Assembly (NCBI RefSeq): GCF_019805165.1 | Contig: NZ_RWIJ01000030.1 | Coordinates: 1-64,000 of the forward strand | Direction: 5' to 3' | DNA: 64,000 bases | Source: Azospirillum sp. 412522 | GTDB taxonomy: Bacteria > Pseudomonadota > Alphaproteobacteria > Azospirillales > Azospirillaceae | In this document: positions 51,214 to 59,956 of the stretch, one piece after another | Numbering within the stretch: position 1 is the first letter of the stretch | Layout: each line of letters begins with the position of its first letter | Position numbers and translations under genes: made by a program | The notes under the pieces: generated by a model | Told to the model about the DNA's origin: nothing | Databases searched by the model: none | The model's input: the letters and a program-made list of their open reading frames with translations, nothing else

Positions 51214-52523
51214 CCGCCCCACCCGCAGGATTGCCGGCGGTCGAGGGAGCGCATGAACTCCTCGGTGTGGCCGCCCAGCGCGTCGGCCAGCGCCTTCACG
51301 CCGCCGACATCGCGCGCCAGCCCGCCGACCGCGTCGCGGGTGTCGCCGGTCAACGCCTCGCAGGCGCCGATGCGGTCGGCCGCACTCGCGGTCTGGCCGG
51401 CGACATGCTGGATTCCGCGCGAAATCTCCTCCGTCGCCGCGCGCTGCTGCTCGACGGAGACGGAGATGCCGGCCATCACCTGCCCCAGCGTGCCGATGGC
51501 GCCGGCCAGGGCGCCGGTCGAGTCCGCCGCCTCCCGCGCGACCGCCTGGATACGCGCGACTTCGGCGCCGATCTCCTCGGTGGCCCTGGCGGTCTGCCCG
51601 GCCAACGCCTTGACCTCGGTCGCGACCACCGCGAATCCCCGTCCCGCCTCGCCGGCGCGCGCCGCCTCGATGGTGGCGTTCAGCGCCAGCAGGTTGGTCT
51701 GGTTGGCGATGGTCCGGATCAGATCGACGATGCCGTCGATCCGCCGGGCGGCGGCGTCGAGACGCCCGACGATCTGCCGGGCCTGTTCAGCCTGCCCGTC
51801 GGACCGTTCCGTCACCTCCAGGCCCGACAGAAGCTGGCGGCCGATTTCCGAGATCGAGGCCGAAAGCTCGATCGCCGCGGACGCGACCCCATCGGCCGCA
51901 CCGTTCGCCGACGACACCGCATCGGCGCCGACCTTCGCCAGCCGGCTGGCATCGACGGCCAGTTCGGACAGCCTCTCAGCCTCCCGCACCGCCGCACCGA
52001 CCTTGCGCGACAGATCCGCCTCGACCGTCCGGACGGTGGTGCTGAAGGCACCGGACAGGTCGCGCAGAAAGTCGCCCAACTCCTTCTGGCTGCGCTGTTC
52101 CGCCTGCCGCGCGGCGACCAGCGCATCGATGTTCTGCCAGAAGCTCAGCATCACCGCATGGCCGGCGATCCGGCAGGTCATCAGGGTGATGACGACGTGG
52201 AAGGGCGTGCCGTCCTTGCGGACATGCTGCCATTCGAAGCGGTGGTGGCCGTTGCGCCGCGCCTGTTCGACGATCTCCAGGCTGACATCGGCCGACCGCC
52301 GTCCGTCCGGCTGGTATTCCGGATCGAAATCGTCCGGCGACACGCCGAGAATGGCCTCGCGGCTGTCATAGCCCAGCATGCGCAACGCCGCATCGTTGCA
52401 ATCGACGACGACGTCCCGATGGACCAGCATGAAGGCGTCGGGCGACGATTCGAAGATATGGCGGAACAGGTGCCGCCGGAACCGCCGGCCGCCCGGCCGG
52501 CCTGCAAGGATCGCGTCCAGCAT
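51210..52523 (-). CDS. soluble PAS-domain methyl-accepting chemotaxis protein
   Basis: The 437-residue protein has no membrane segment. Residues ~20-140 form a PAS domain (HIFESSPDAFMLVHRDVVVDCNDAALRMLGYDSREAILGVSPDDFDPEYQ). The rest is an MCP signalling domain with the highly conserved tip: VDLIRTIANQTNLLALNATIEAARAGEAGRGFAVVATEVKALAGQTARATEEI. It relays a cytoplasmic (redox or ligand) signal to CheA. Placed beside the aromatic catabolic genes, it may support energy or metabolism taxis toward their substrate. Confidence 0.94.
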   Translation of the reverse strand: MLDAILAGRPGGRRFRRHLFRHIFESSPDAFMLVHRDVVVDCNDAALRMLGYDSREAILGVSPDDFDPEYQPDGRRSADVSLEIVEQARRNGHHRFEWQHVRKDGTPFHVVITLMTCRIAGHAVMLSFWQNIDALVAARQAEQRSQKELGDFLRDLSGAFSTTVRTVEADLSRKVGAAVREAERLSELAVDASRLAKVGADAVSSANGAADGVASAAIELSASISEIGRQLLSGLEVTERSDGQAEQARQIVGRLDAAARRIDGIVDLIRTIANQTNLLALNATIEAARAGEAGRGFAVVATEVKALAGQTARATEEIGAEVARIQAVAREAADSTGALAGAIGTLGQVMAGISVSVEQQRAATEEISRGIQHVAGQTASAADRIGACEALTGDTRDAVGGLARDVGGVKALADALGGHTEEFMRSLDRRQSCGWGG

Positions 52524-52562
52524 GTCTCAGTTTCCCGCAATTCGGCAGCGCCGATGGCCGTC

Positions 52563-54071
52563 TCACCGGTAGGCGACGCAGACCGACTTGGTCTCCAGGT
52601 AATTGTCGAGCGCGCCGCGCCCGTGCTCCCGGCCGATCCCCGACTGCTTGAAGCCGCCGAAGGGCATGTTCTGGTCGGGCAGGTTGTGGCTGTTCACCCA
52701 CACCGTCCCGGCCTGGATCCTGGGAACGTAGCGCATCATCTTGTTGAGGTCGGTCGTCCAGATCGACGCCCCCAGCCCGAAGCGGGTGTCGTTGGCCAGC
52801 CGGATCGCCTCGTCGGCATCGCTGAACGGCGTGACGGTGACGACCGGGCCGAACACCTCCTCCTGCATCAGCGCCATGTCCTGGCGGACATCGACGAACA
52901 GTTCCGGCGCGACATAGAAGCCGTCGGCGGGTGCGCTGGCCTGAATGACGGGCTTGGCGCCCTGCTCGATGCCGCGGGCGATGCAGGCCTGGACATGGGC
53001 CTTGTGGCGCGCCGAGACCAGCGGGTTGATCTGGTGGCGCGGGTCGAGGCCGGAGCCGATGGTCAGGCCGCGCGTCACGGCGGCGACGGTGTCCAGCACG
53101 CGGTCGTAGACGCCTTTCTGCGCATAGATGCGCACGCCGGCGCAGCAGGTCTGCCCGGTGTTGAAGAAGCTGCCGATCCCGGCGGCGACGCCCAGCAGAT
53201 CGAGGTCCATGTCGTCGAACATGATCATCGGCGCCTTGCCGCCGAGTTCCAGCGTCACCCGCTTCATGTCTCGCACCGCCTGGACGCCGATCAGCTTGCC
53301 GGTCTCGGTGGAGCCGGTGAAGCTGATCTTCGCGATGCCGGGATGGGCGACCAGCGGTGCGCCCGCCGCCTCGCCCATGCCGGTGACGACATTGACCACG
53401 CCCTCCGGGATGCCGGCCTCCAGGCAGAGCTGCGCCAGCCGGATGGAGGTGAGCGGCGTCTCCTCCGCCGGCTTCAGCACGACGGTGCAGCCGGCGGCCA
53501 GGGCGGGCGCCACCTTCCACGCCGCCATGGTCAGCGGGAAGTTCCACGGCGTGATCGCCGCGACGACGCCGACCGGCTCCTTCCGCGTGAAGGCCTGATA
53601 GCGCATCCCCGGCGGGATCGGGATCGACACGTCGAGGGTGGAGCCCTCGATCTTGGTCGCCCAGCCGGCCATGTAGCGGAAATACTCGACCGCCCCCTGG
53701 ACCTCCAGCAGCCGCGACATCATGATCGACTTGCCGTTGTTCAGCGTCTCGAGCTGGGCCAGCTCCTCGCCGTTCGCCTCGATCAGATCGGCCAGCCGCA
53801 GCATGGCGGCCTGGCGCTGCGTCGGCAGCAGGCGCGACCACGGCCCTTCGAACGCCGTCTGCGCCGCGGTGACGGCGGCATCGACATCCTCGGCGTCACC
53901 GGCCGGGACCTGCGCCAGGATCTTGCCCGTCGCCGGGTCGTGGACCGGATAGGTGCGGCCGCTCAGCGCCGGGACCGACCCGGCGCCGATCACCATCGCC
54001 GGCGCCTTGAGAAATTCGACGACCGCAGGGAAAAGCTGCTCCACGACGCTGTCGGGCTGCGCGATTTTCAT
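52563..54071 (-). CDS. NAD(P)-dependent aldehyde dehydrogenase
   Basis: The 502-residue product has all ALDH motifs: ITPWNFPLTMAAWKVAPALAAGCTVVLKPAEETPLTS, SFTGSTETGKLIG, the Glu motif LELGGKAPMIMFDD, the Cys motif NTGQTCCAGVRIY, and EEVFGPVVTV. It oxidises an aldehyde to an acid. It is last in the minus-strand operon after Dabb, maleylacetate reductase and the intradiol dioxygenase, and so may process an aldehyde side product; the exact step is unknown. Confidence 0.94.
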   Translation of the reverse strand: MKIAQPDSVVEQLFPAVVEFLKAPAMVIGAGSVPALSGRTYPVHDPATGKILAQVPAGDAEDVDAAVTAAQTAFEGPWSRLLPTQRQAAMLRLADLIEANGEELAQLETLNNGKSIMMSRLLEVQGAVEYFRYMAGWATKIEGSTLDVSIPIPPGMRYQAFTRKEPVGVVAAITPWNFPLTMAAWKVAPALAAGCTVVLKPAEETPLTSIRLAQLCLEAGIPEGVVNVVTGMGEAAGAPLVAHPGIAKISFTGSTETGKLIGVQAVRDMKRVTLELGGKAPMIMFDDMDLDLLGVAAGIGSFFNTGQTCCAGVRIYAQKGVYDRVLDTVAAVTRGLTIGSGLDPRHQINPLVSARHKAHVQACIARGIEQGAKPVIQASAPADGFYVAPELFVDVRQDMALMQEEVFGPVVTVTPFSDADEAIRLANDTRFGLGASIWTTDLNKMMRYVPRIQAGTVWVNSHNLPDQNMPFGGFKQSGIGREHGRGALDNYLETKSVCVAYR

Positions 54072-54157
54072 GATGTCTTCCTGTTCATGGCCGGCGGCAG
54101 GGCCGGCGATTGTTGTCTTCGCTCACGCCGCGGCCTGATCGCCCGGCCGTGCGGCGG

Positions 54158-55003
54158 TCATTGCGTCCGGCGGACCAGGACGAAGTCGTATTCGGCCAGC
54201 CACCCTTCACTCGGATTCTCAGCCGGCTTGAAGTCGACGATCAGCTGCTCCTTGACCCCGAACACCGCGTCGGAGTCCAGATAGCCGTCGCCGGCGACGA
54301 AGATGTGCGTGATCAGGCGCTCGAAGCCCGGGGCGCCGATCAGGAAATGCATGTGCGCCGGCCGCCAGGGATGGCGCCCCAGCGCCGCCAGCATCCGCCC
54401 CACCGGCCCGTCGGACGGGATGGGATAGGACACCGGCCTGACGCCGCGGAAGGCGTAGCGCCCGTCCTCCCCGGTCACGAAGACGCCGCGGTTGTTGAAG
54501 GGCGGCTGGAGGTCCGGCTGCTGGACGTCGTAGAAGCCGTCCGCATTGTCGGACCAGACATCGACCGAGGCGCCGGCGACCGGGTTCCCGTCGGTGTCGA
54601 GCACCCGCCCGTGGAACAGGCACGGCTCGCCCTTGCCGTCGAGGCTGATCGACTCCCCCATCGGACGGACCGGCGCGCCGTCGACATGGAACGGCCCGAA
54701 AACCGTGCTTGGCGTCGCCGGGGCCGGCGTCCGGTGATTGATGGCGTCGACCAGCATCGACGCTCCCAGCACATCCGACAGCAGGATGAACTCCTGCCGG
54801 GTTCCGCTGCACATCCGCCCCGTCTCGGTCAGGAAGCCGATGGCCTGTTCCCATTCGGCCTCGGTCAGCCCGACGTCCTTGATGAAGCCGTGCAGATGGG
54901 CGATCAGCGACGCCATGATGCGCCGCAGACGGGGATCCGCCCCGACGCCGATGCGGTCGATCACCGTCTCGGCGGAGCGGGGTTCGCTGAAGTAACCGGA
55001 CAT
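54158..55003 (-). CDS. intradiol ring-cleavage dioxygenase (hydroxyquinol 1,2-dioxygenase type)
   Basis: The 281-residue protein has the Fe(III) ligands Y158 (DGFYDVQ), Y193 (PVSYPIP), H217 and H219 (RPAHMHF) of intradiol dioxygenases, and the N-terminal helical linker of the catechol/hydroxyquinol group. The adjacent maleylacetate reductase favours hydroxyquinol (benzene-1,2,4-triol), whose cleavage gives maleylacetate; catechol cleavage would need muconate genes, which are absent. Reaction assignment rests partly on this context. Confidence 0.92.
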   Translation of the reverse strand: MSGYFSEPRSAETVIDRIGVGADPRLRRIMASLIAHLHGFIKDVGLTEAEWEQAIGFLTETGRMCSGTRQEFILLSDVLGASMLVDAINHRTPAPATPSTVFGPFHVDGAPVRPMGESISLDGKGEPCLFHGRVLDTDGNPVAGASVDVWSDNADGFYDVQQPDLQPPFNNRGVFVTGEDGRYAFRGVRPVSYPIPSDGPVGRMLAALGRHPWRPAHMHFLIGAPGFERLITHIFVAGDGYLDSDAVFGVKEQLIVDFKPAENPSEGWLAEYDFVLVRRTQ

Positions 55004-55013
55004 CGTCCCTCCT

Positions 55014-56105
55014 TCACGAGGACAGCGGTTCCGCCCCGTCCCAGGCGCGCGCGATCAGGTCGCGCAGGGCCGGCCGTTCGAGGGGACGGGGATTCCAGTA
55101 GGGGTTGGACAGGGCAAGATCGGCGGCGCGGTCGATCCCGTCCTCCGGCATTCCGAGATCCTTCAGCCCCGCGGGGGCGCCGACGGCCCGGCCGATGCGG
55201 AACAGCGCTGCCGCCGGATCGGGGCCGAGAGCGCGGGCGAGCTTCTCCATCGCGCCGGGGATCGCCGGCGCGTTGTAGGCCAGCGCATGGGGCAGCACGA
55301 TGGTGTGGGTTTCGGAATGGGGCAGATCGAAGCTGCCGCCCAGCGTGTGGCACAGCTTGTGATGCAGCGCCATGCCGACCGATCCCAGGCAGATGCCGCA
55401 CAGCCACGCGCCGTACAGTGCCCGGCTGCGGGCGGCCGGATCGCGGGGGTTGGCGGCAATCGCCGGAAGCGCGCCGGCCAGCGCGCCGATGGCCTCGACC
55501 GCCAGCGCGTCGATGACCGGATTGCTGTCGCGGGCATAGAGCGCCTCGACGGCATGGGCGATGGCGTTGATGCCGCTGGTGCCGGACAGGCCGGCCGGCA
55601 GGCCGAGCGTCAGCTCGACGTCGTAGATCACCACCTCCGGCAGTATGCGCGGCGACGATTGCGTCCGCTTCTGCCCGTTGCTGGTCTCGCCCAGGATCGG
55701 CGTCATCTCCGACCCGGCATAGGTGGTCGGCAGCACGATCTGCGGCAGGTCGGTGCGCAGCGCGATCGCCTTGCCGAGGCCGGTGGTCGATCCGCCGCCG
55801 ATGGCGACCAGGACGTCGGCCTTGAGGCTGCGCGCCCGGTCGGCCGCGAAGTCGCTGATGTCGACCGGCGTGTGCATCGCCGCGCCGGGAAAGACCCCGG
55901 CGGCACGCGCGCCCAGCAGGGCGGCGAGCCTCTCGGCCTCGCCCTGCTGGGCCGGGGTGGAGAGGATCAGCGCCCGCTTCGCCTCCAGCCGGTCGACCTC
56001 GTCCGGCAGCCGGGCGATGGTTCCGGCGCCGAAGATCACGCGGGCGGGATTGCCCACATAGGTGAAGCTGCGCGGTTCCGCGCGGAAATCCGTAGGCGTG
56101 TTCAT
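55014..56105 (-). CDS. maleylacetate reductase (iron-type alcohol dehydrogenase)
   Basis: The 363-residue product is an Fe-ADH-family protein: FGAGTIARLPDEVDRLEAKRALILST, VLVAIGGGSTTGLGKAIAL, PTTYAGSEMTPILGET, and metal-site His residues in MALHHKLCHTLGGSFDLPHSETH. This sequence type reduces maleylacetate to beta-ketoadipate with NAD(P)H. It lies 10 bp before the intradiol dioxygenase and 1 bp after the Dabb gene, forming the hydroxyquinol lower pathway. Confidence 0.94.
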   Translation of the reverse strand: MNTPTDFRAEPRSFTYVGNPARVIFGAGTIARLPDEVDRLEAKRALILSTPAQQGEAERLAALLGARAAGVFPGAAMHTPVDISDFAADRARSLKADVLVAIGGGSTTGLGKAIALRTDLPQIVLPTTYAGSEMTPILGETSNGQKRTQSSPRILPEVVIYDVELTLGLPAGLSGTSGINAIAHAVEALYARDSNPVIDALAVEAIGALAGALPAIAANPRDPAARSRALYGAWLCGICLGSVGMALHHKLCHTLGGSFDLPHSETHTIVLPHALAYNAPAIPGAMEKLARALGPDPAAALFRIGRAVGAPAGLKDLGMPEDGIDRAADLALSNPYWNPRPLERPALRDLIARAWDGAEPLSS

Positions 56106-56106
56106 G

Positions 56107-56451
56107 TCAGAATCCTCCGGCTTGCGAGAGCGGGTAATCCACCTGATGCCGTTCTACCCGCAACCCGTCGAGCGCGTCGCGCACGCTGCGGTGGGCCGGA
56201 TGGTCGGCATAGCCCCGCAACGCCTCGGCGCTTTCGAAATCCGTGACCAGAACCATGTCGCAGGCATAGGAAATCCCGCTCGCGTCGATGCCGATCTCCA
56301 GATGGGTCATTCCGGGGATGGCGCCGCGCAGGGATTCGAAGCCGCGCTTCACCGTCTCCACATTGGTCCGCTTCTCTTCGACCGTCCTGCCGGCGACACG
56401 CCACATGACGATGTGGCGTATCGGGCACCGGGCGATTGCAGGATCGCTCAT
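56107..56451 (-). CDS. Dabb (stress-responsive A/B barrel) protein
   Basis: The 114-residue product has the Dabb ferredoxin-like barrel: IRHIVMWRVAGRTVEEKRTNVETVKRGFESLRGAIPGMTHLEIGIDA, then DMVLVTDFESAEALRGYADHPAHRSVRDAL. Dabb proteins are common in aromatic-catabolic operons and may bind or tautomerise an intermediate. AAGGAG lies 6 nt before ATG 56451. First gene of the operon that diverges from the LysR gene. Confidence 0.9.
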   Translation of the reverse strand: MSDPAIARCPIRHIVMWRVAGRTVEEKRTNVETVKRGFESLRGAIPGMTHLEIGIDASGISYACDMVLVTDFESAEALRGYADHPAHRSVRDALDGLRVERHQVDYPLSQAGGF

Positions 56452-56722
56452 CGACAACTCCTTGGGACAGCCCTCCGGGCCTTACCGGTGGAACTCCGGT
56501 CGCCGAAACAGCGGAAAGCGGAATTGAGGCCTACACGGATCATTGGAGGCTGACACCGGACGATTACGGGATAAATCACCTATTTTGGGAAAGAGCTTTG
56601 CAGATTCCGCAAAGACGGATCGCCTCGTCAGTCGCCGGGCGAGCCCAAATTCCCGATTCAGCCCCTTGCCAAAACCGCTGGATATGTGAACATTACCGTA
56701 ATTCCTCCCAGGCGGCGCAACA
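56452..56722. promoter_or_regulatory. divergent promoter region of the hydroxyquinol operon and LysR gene
   Basis: No gene. It contains ATTACCGTAAT at 56692-56702, a perfect 5-bp inverted repeat about 20 bp before the LysR start, and a weaker GATT-N8-AATC (56562-56577) with an internal ATTACGG. The first motif recurs upstream of the iac operon. Confidence 0.55.
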
Positions 56723-57643
56723 ATGGACAGGCTCACCGAACTCGAGGTGTTCACCAAGATCGCCGAGGAGAACAACCTCAGCCGGGCGGCGGACGCGCTG
56801 GGCATCTCGGTCTCCGGGGTCAGCCGGCATCTGGCCAGCCTGGAAAACCGGCTCGGCGTCCGCCTCGTCCAGCGGACGACCCGCCAACTGTTCCTGACCC
56901 CCGAGGGCGAGAGCTTCGCGACGAGCGCGCGCGAGATCCTGGCGACGCTGGGCGAAGCGGAGGCGAGCGTCAGCATGGTGGTGGCGCAGCCGCGCGGGAC
57001 GTTGCGCATCGGCGCCTCGCTGTCCTTCGCGCTGTTGCACCTGATGCCGGTCATCCGCGAATTCCGCGCCCGCCACCCCCTGGTCCACATCGACCTCAAA
57101 ATCTCGAACCGCTACCAGGATCTGGTGGAAAGCGGGCTGGATCTCGCGATCCGCACCCGCCGGGTCGAGATGGACAGCAGCGTCACGATCCGCAAGCTCG
57201 CCGAGACCAGGCGCCTGATCGCCGCCGCTCCCGACTATCTGCGCGACCGCGGCACGCCGGCCGAACCGGGGGATCTGCTCAGGCACGACATGCTGCTCTA
57301 CAGCCTCTCCGACGATCCCGACCATCTGAACCTCGCCCGCAACGGGGAACTGGTGCGCATCCCCCTGGTCGGGCAGATGGTCTGCAACGACGGTCAGGTC
57401 CTTCGTCAGGCCGCGCTCGACGGGCTGGGCATCATCGTGCAGCCGGCCTACATCATCCATGCCGACATCAAGGCCGGGCGGCTGGTCCGCATCCTGGCGG
57501 ATTGGGAACTGCCGCGCCTGACGATGAATCTGGCCTTCCCGTCGCGGACCCACCTTCCGGCCCGCGCCCGGCTCTTCATCAACGCCCTGGTCGAGTATTT
57601 CTCGCGGAACGATTTCGAGGCCGAGTGGGATGCCGTCCCGTGA
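56723..57643 (+). CDS. LysR-family regulator
   Basis: The 306-residue product has the LysR HTH (LTELEVFTKIAEENNLSRAADALGISVSGVSRHLASLENRLGVRLVQRTTRQLFLTPEG) and the effector domain (GTLRIGASLSFALLHLMPVIREFRARHPLVHIDLKISN). It sits between the hydroxyquinol operon and the iac-like genes and so is the natural regulator of both. Known iac clusters usually use a MarR-type IacR instead, so this would be a different regulatory arrangement. Confidence 0.93.
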   Translation: MDRLTELEVFTKIAEENNLSRAADALGISVSGVSRHLASLENRLGVRLVQRTTRQLFLTPEGESFATSAREILATLGEAEASVSMVVAQPRGTLRIGASLSFALLHLMPVIREFRARHPLVHIDLKISNRYQDLVESGLDLAIRTRRVEMDSSVTIRKLAETRRLIAAAPDYLRDRGTPAEPGDLLRHDMLLYSLSDDPDHLNLARNGELVRIPLVGQMVCNDGQVLRQAALDGLGIIVQPAYIIHADIKAGRLVRILADWELPRLTMNLAFPSRTHLPARARLFINALVEYFSRNDFEAEWDAVP

Positions 57644-57659
57644 AGCCGGCCCCGGCTTT

Positions 57660-58238
57660 TCAAGGCTGCATCAGCACCGACTTGGTCGGGTAGTCGGACG
57701 CCCAGGTCGCCGGCAGCGGGGCGACGAACACGTTCTCTGTCCGGGTCCGGGTGATCCTCCAGCGGCCGTCCGGTTCCTTGCGGAAACCGTTGTTCAGGCG
57801 CGAGGAGCGCAGCAGCGCCTTGCCGTCGGAGAACAGCCAGGGCTGCATGTGGACCCACTGCCCATCCGCCGTGCGCCCGTCCCCGTGAACATGGATCTGC
57901 TCCGAGGTGAGGTAATGGCAGTTGAGGATCAACGCCGGATCCTGCCGGCTGCCCCAGAAATTCCGGAAATGGCCGCGCAGCGCCTCCTTGCCTTCAAGGC
58001 GGCCGAACTGGTTCGTATAATAGTCCCCCACCCCTTCCCAGACCGCATCCTCGCTGTAGAGCTGCAGGATCAGTTCGATGCGGGCCCGATCGTCCTCGAC
58101 GCCGAATTCGGGATTGGGCGTGTCGCACAGGAACATGTAGCGCGCCTGCAGCCGGCGGATATCGGCCTCGGCTTCCAGAACCTCGATCCGCCGGACGAGG
58201 GCCGCGACATCGGCGGCAACATCTGTTGAGTTCGTCAT
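57660..58238 (-). CDS. iacI: SnoaL/NTF2-like protein, IacI-type
   Basis: The 192-residue protein is an NTF2-like fold: DVAALVRRIEVLEAEADIRRLQARYMFLCDTPNPEFGVEDDRARIELILQLYSEDAVWEG, then FRKEPDGRWRITRTRTENVFVAPLP. Such small proteins are one of the standard iac genes (iacI), whose role is unclear. Assignment rests on family plus the syntenic iacH-A-B-C-D-E genes on the other strand. The ATG at 58238 is used; upstream in-frame ATGs at 58262 and 58352 lack support. Confidence 0.8.
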   Translation of the reverse strand: MTNSTDVAADVAALVRRIEVLEAEADIRRLQARYMFLCDTPNPEFGVEDDRARIELILQLYSEDAVWEGVGDYYTNQFGRLEGKEALRGHFRNFWGSRQDPALILNCHYLTSEQIHVHGDGRTADGQWVHMQPWLFSDGKALLRSSRLNNGFRKEPDGRWRITRTRTENVFVAPLPATWASDYPTKSVLMQP

Positions 58239-58753
58239 CGCTCTGGGTCTCGCTCGATTCATGGAGAGGGGAGTTGGTTGCGGCGGGCGGTCCACCGGGA
58301 GCCGCAAAATAAGATCGCCAAGACACGGTAGCGGCGCTGCCCCCATGGTCAAGCGGTAATAATCACGTAATTTTATTACACCTCAAGCCCGTCGCCTTGG
58401 AAACCCCTGCGGTTCCAGAGCCTTTCCACCCTGACAGGCCGGTTTCCGGTCCGCGCAAAGTAGTTTTGCAGAAAATGGGAGAATTTTACGTCATCAATCA
58501 TGTTACTGTGATGTTGAATTCCAAGACAGTCCGCAAACTGGACGATCTTTAAAAACCGTCACTCCCGCCTCGGCAGGGATGGCGGCCCTTCGTCGTGGTC
58601 TATCTATAAATAACTGAAAACAAACGAATATTTCCTGAATTGCCTTAAGATTTCCATTGACCGCGCGCCGATTTACGGTAATTTTCACGTAACGGCCGGC
58701 GACGGAAGCCGAGCATCTCCCCTTCATCCGGCCCCTCCATCTGGACGACAGCC
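58239..58753. promoter_or_regulatory. 515-bp regulatory region between iacI and iacH
   Basis: No gene; the centre is more AT-rich than its surroundings. It holds GTAATAA-N10-TTATTAC (58356-58379), a GCAAA-N5-TTTGC repeat (58455-58469), TTTACGTCA (58486-58494), and TTACG-N10-CGTAA (58673-58692), whose left end TTACGGTAAT is the complement of the site near the LysR gene. TCACGTAA occurs at 58363 and 58685. A degenerate copy of the CGTCATTCCCGCG repeat is at about 58559-58585. Confidence 0.55.
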
Positions 58754-59956
58754 ATGGCAACGCCACGCAACAATCATGGGGCGATCTTCACGGATCCGCT
58801 GGAACTGGGCGCTCCGGACGGCCTGACGGTCGCGGTGAAGGACTGTCTGGACATCGCCGGCTTTCCGACCCGCTGCGGATCGGCGGCATTCGACCATGCC
58901 CCGGCGGCATCCCGTCATGCCGCGGTGGTGGGCTCCCTGCTGGCGGCCGGTTGCCGGATCGTCGGCAAGACGACCATGCACGAGCTGGCCTACGGCATGA
59001 CCGGCATCAACGCCCGTTTCGGCACGCCGGCCAATCCCGGCTGGCCCGACCTGATCCCGGGCGGCTCCTCCTCGGGATCGGCGGTGGCGGTGGCCGCCGG
59101 TCTGGTGGATTTCGCGGTCGGCACCGACACCGGCGGCTCCGTCCGCCAGCCGGCGGCCTGCTGCGGGGTGTTCGGCATGAAGCCGACCTTCGGCCGCATC
59201 GACCGCCGGGGCGCCAGCCCCGCCGCCAGCTCGCTCGACTGCATCGGCCCGCTGGCGCGCAGCGTCGCCATGCTGGAACGCGCGATGGCGGCGATGGATC
59301 CGAGCTTCATTCCGGCGAAGGGCCTTAACCGCCCGCCCCGGCTCGCCCTGCTCCGCCATCCCGATGGCGCCGAGGCGGATCGCGACTGGACCGCGCTTCT
59401 GCCTGCGTCCGTTGCCGCCATGCCCAGGGTCGAGCTGCCGCTGCTCGACGACGCCTTCCAGGCCGGCATGACCGTGATCGCCCGCGAGACCCACCGGGCA
59501 TTCGGCCATCTCCTGTCCGCTCCGGCGGCGCTGGGCGACGACGTGCGTGCCCGTCTGGCCGCCGCCGGAACGGTCACCGACGAGGAGCTGGCCCGGGCCG
59601 AGGATGTCAGGACGCGCTTCACCACCGAGGTGGATGCACTGCTGGCGGACTGCGACGCCCTGGTCACCCCCGCCCTGCCGGCGCCGCCGCCCAGTCTCGA
59701 TGCGGCGCGGGATCCGAAGGCCGTTTTGCCGCTGACCCGCTTCCTGCGCCCCTTCAACCTCTCCGGACATCCGGCGATCGTCCTGCCGGCCGTCGATGCC
59801 AGCGGCTTGCCGCGCGGCATCCAGATCGTCGGCCGCAAATCCGAAGACCCCCAGCTCTGCGCCATTGCGGCCTGGCTCTGCATGGCCGAACCGAACTTCC
59901 AGGCGAAGGACCAGTCCCATGACCCCACGCAACGCGTCGGCCGCGACGGCGCTTGA
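58754..59956 (+). CDS. iacH: amidase-signature hydrolase, IacH-type
   Basis: The 400-residue protein has the amidase Ser-cisSer-Lys triad: K29 (TVAVKDCLD), the GGSSSGSAVAVAAGL loop (from residue 103) and S129 in GTDTGGSVRQPAACCGVFGMKP. In iac clusters IacH is the amidohydrolase that opens the oxindole-type lactam or amide formed after oxidation of indole-3-acetate. It is first in the plus-strand operon and overlaps iacA by 38 nt. Confidence 0.87.
   Translation: MATPRNNHGAIFTDPLELGAPDGLTVAVKDCLDIAGFPTRCGSAAFDHAPAASRHAAVVGSLLAAGCRIVGKTTMHELAYGMTGINARFGTPANPGWPDLIPGGSSSGSAVAVAAGLVDFAVGTDTGGSVRQPAACCGVFGMKPTFGRIDRRGASPAASSLDCIGPLARSVAMLERAMAAMDPSFIPAKGLNRPPRLALLRHPDGAEADRDWTALLPASVAAMPRVELPLLDDAFQAGMTVIARETHRAFGHLLSAPAALGDDVRARLAAAGTVTDEELARAEDVRTRFTTEVDALLADCDALVTPALPAPPPSLDAARDPKAVLPLTRFLRPFNLSGHPAIVLPAVDASGLPRGIQIVGRKSEDPQLCAIAAWLCMAEPNFQAKDQSHDPTQRVGRDGA

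Noticed and set aside
54158..55003. Catechol 1,2-dioxygenase
   Set aside because: Intradiol ligands fit both, but the adjacent maleylacetate reductase and lack of muconate genes favour hydroxyquinol. Catechol activity cannot be excluded from sequence alone.
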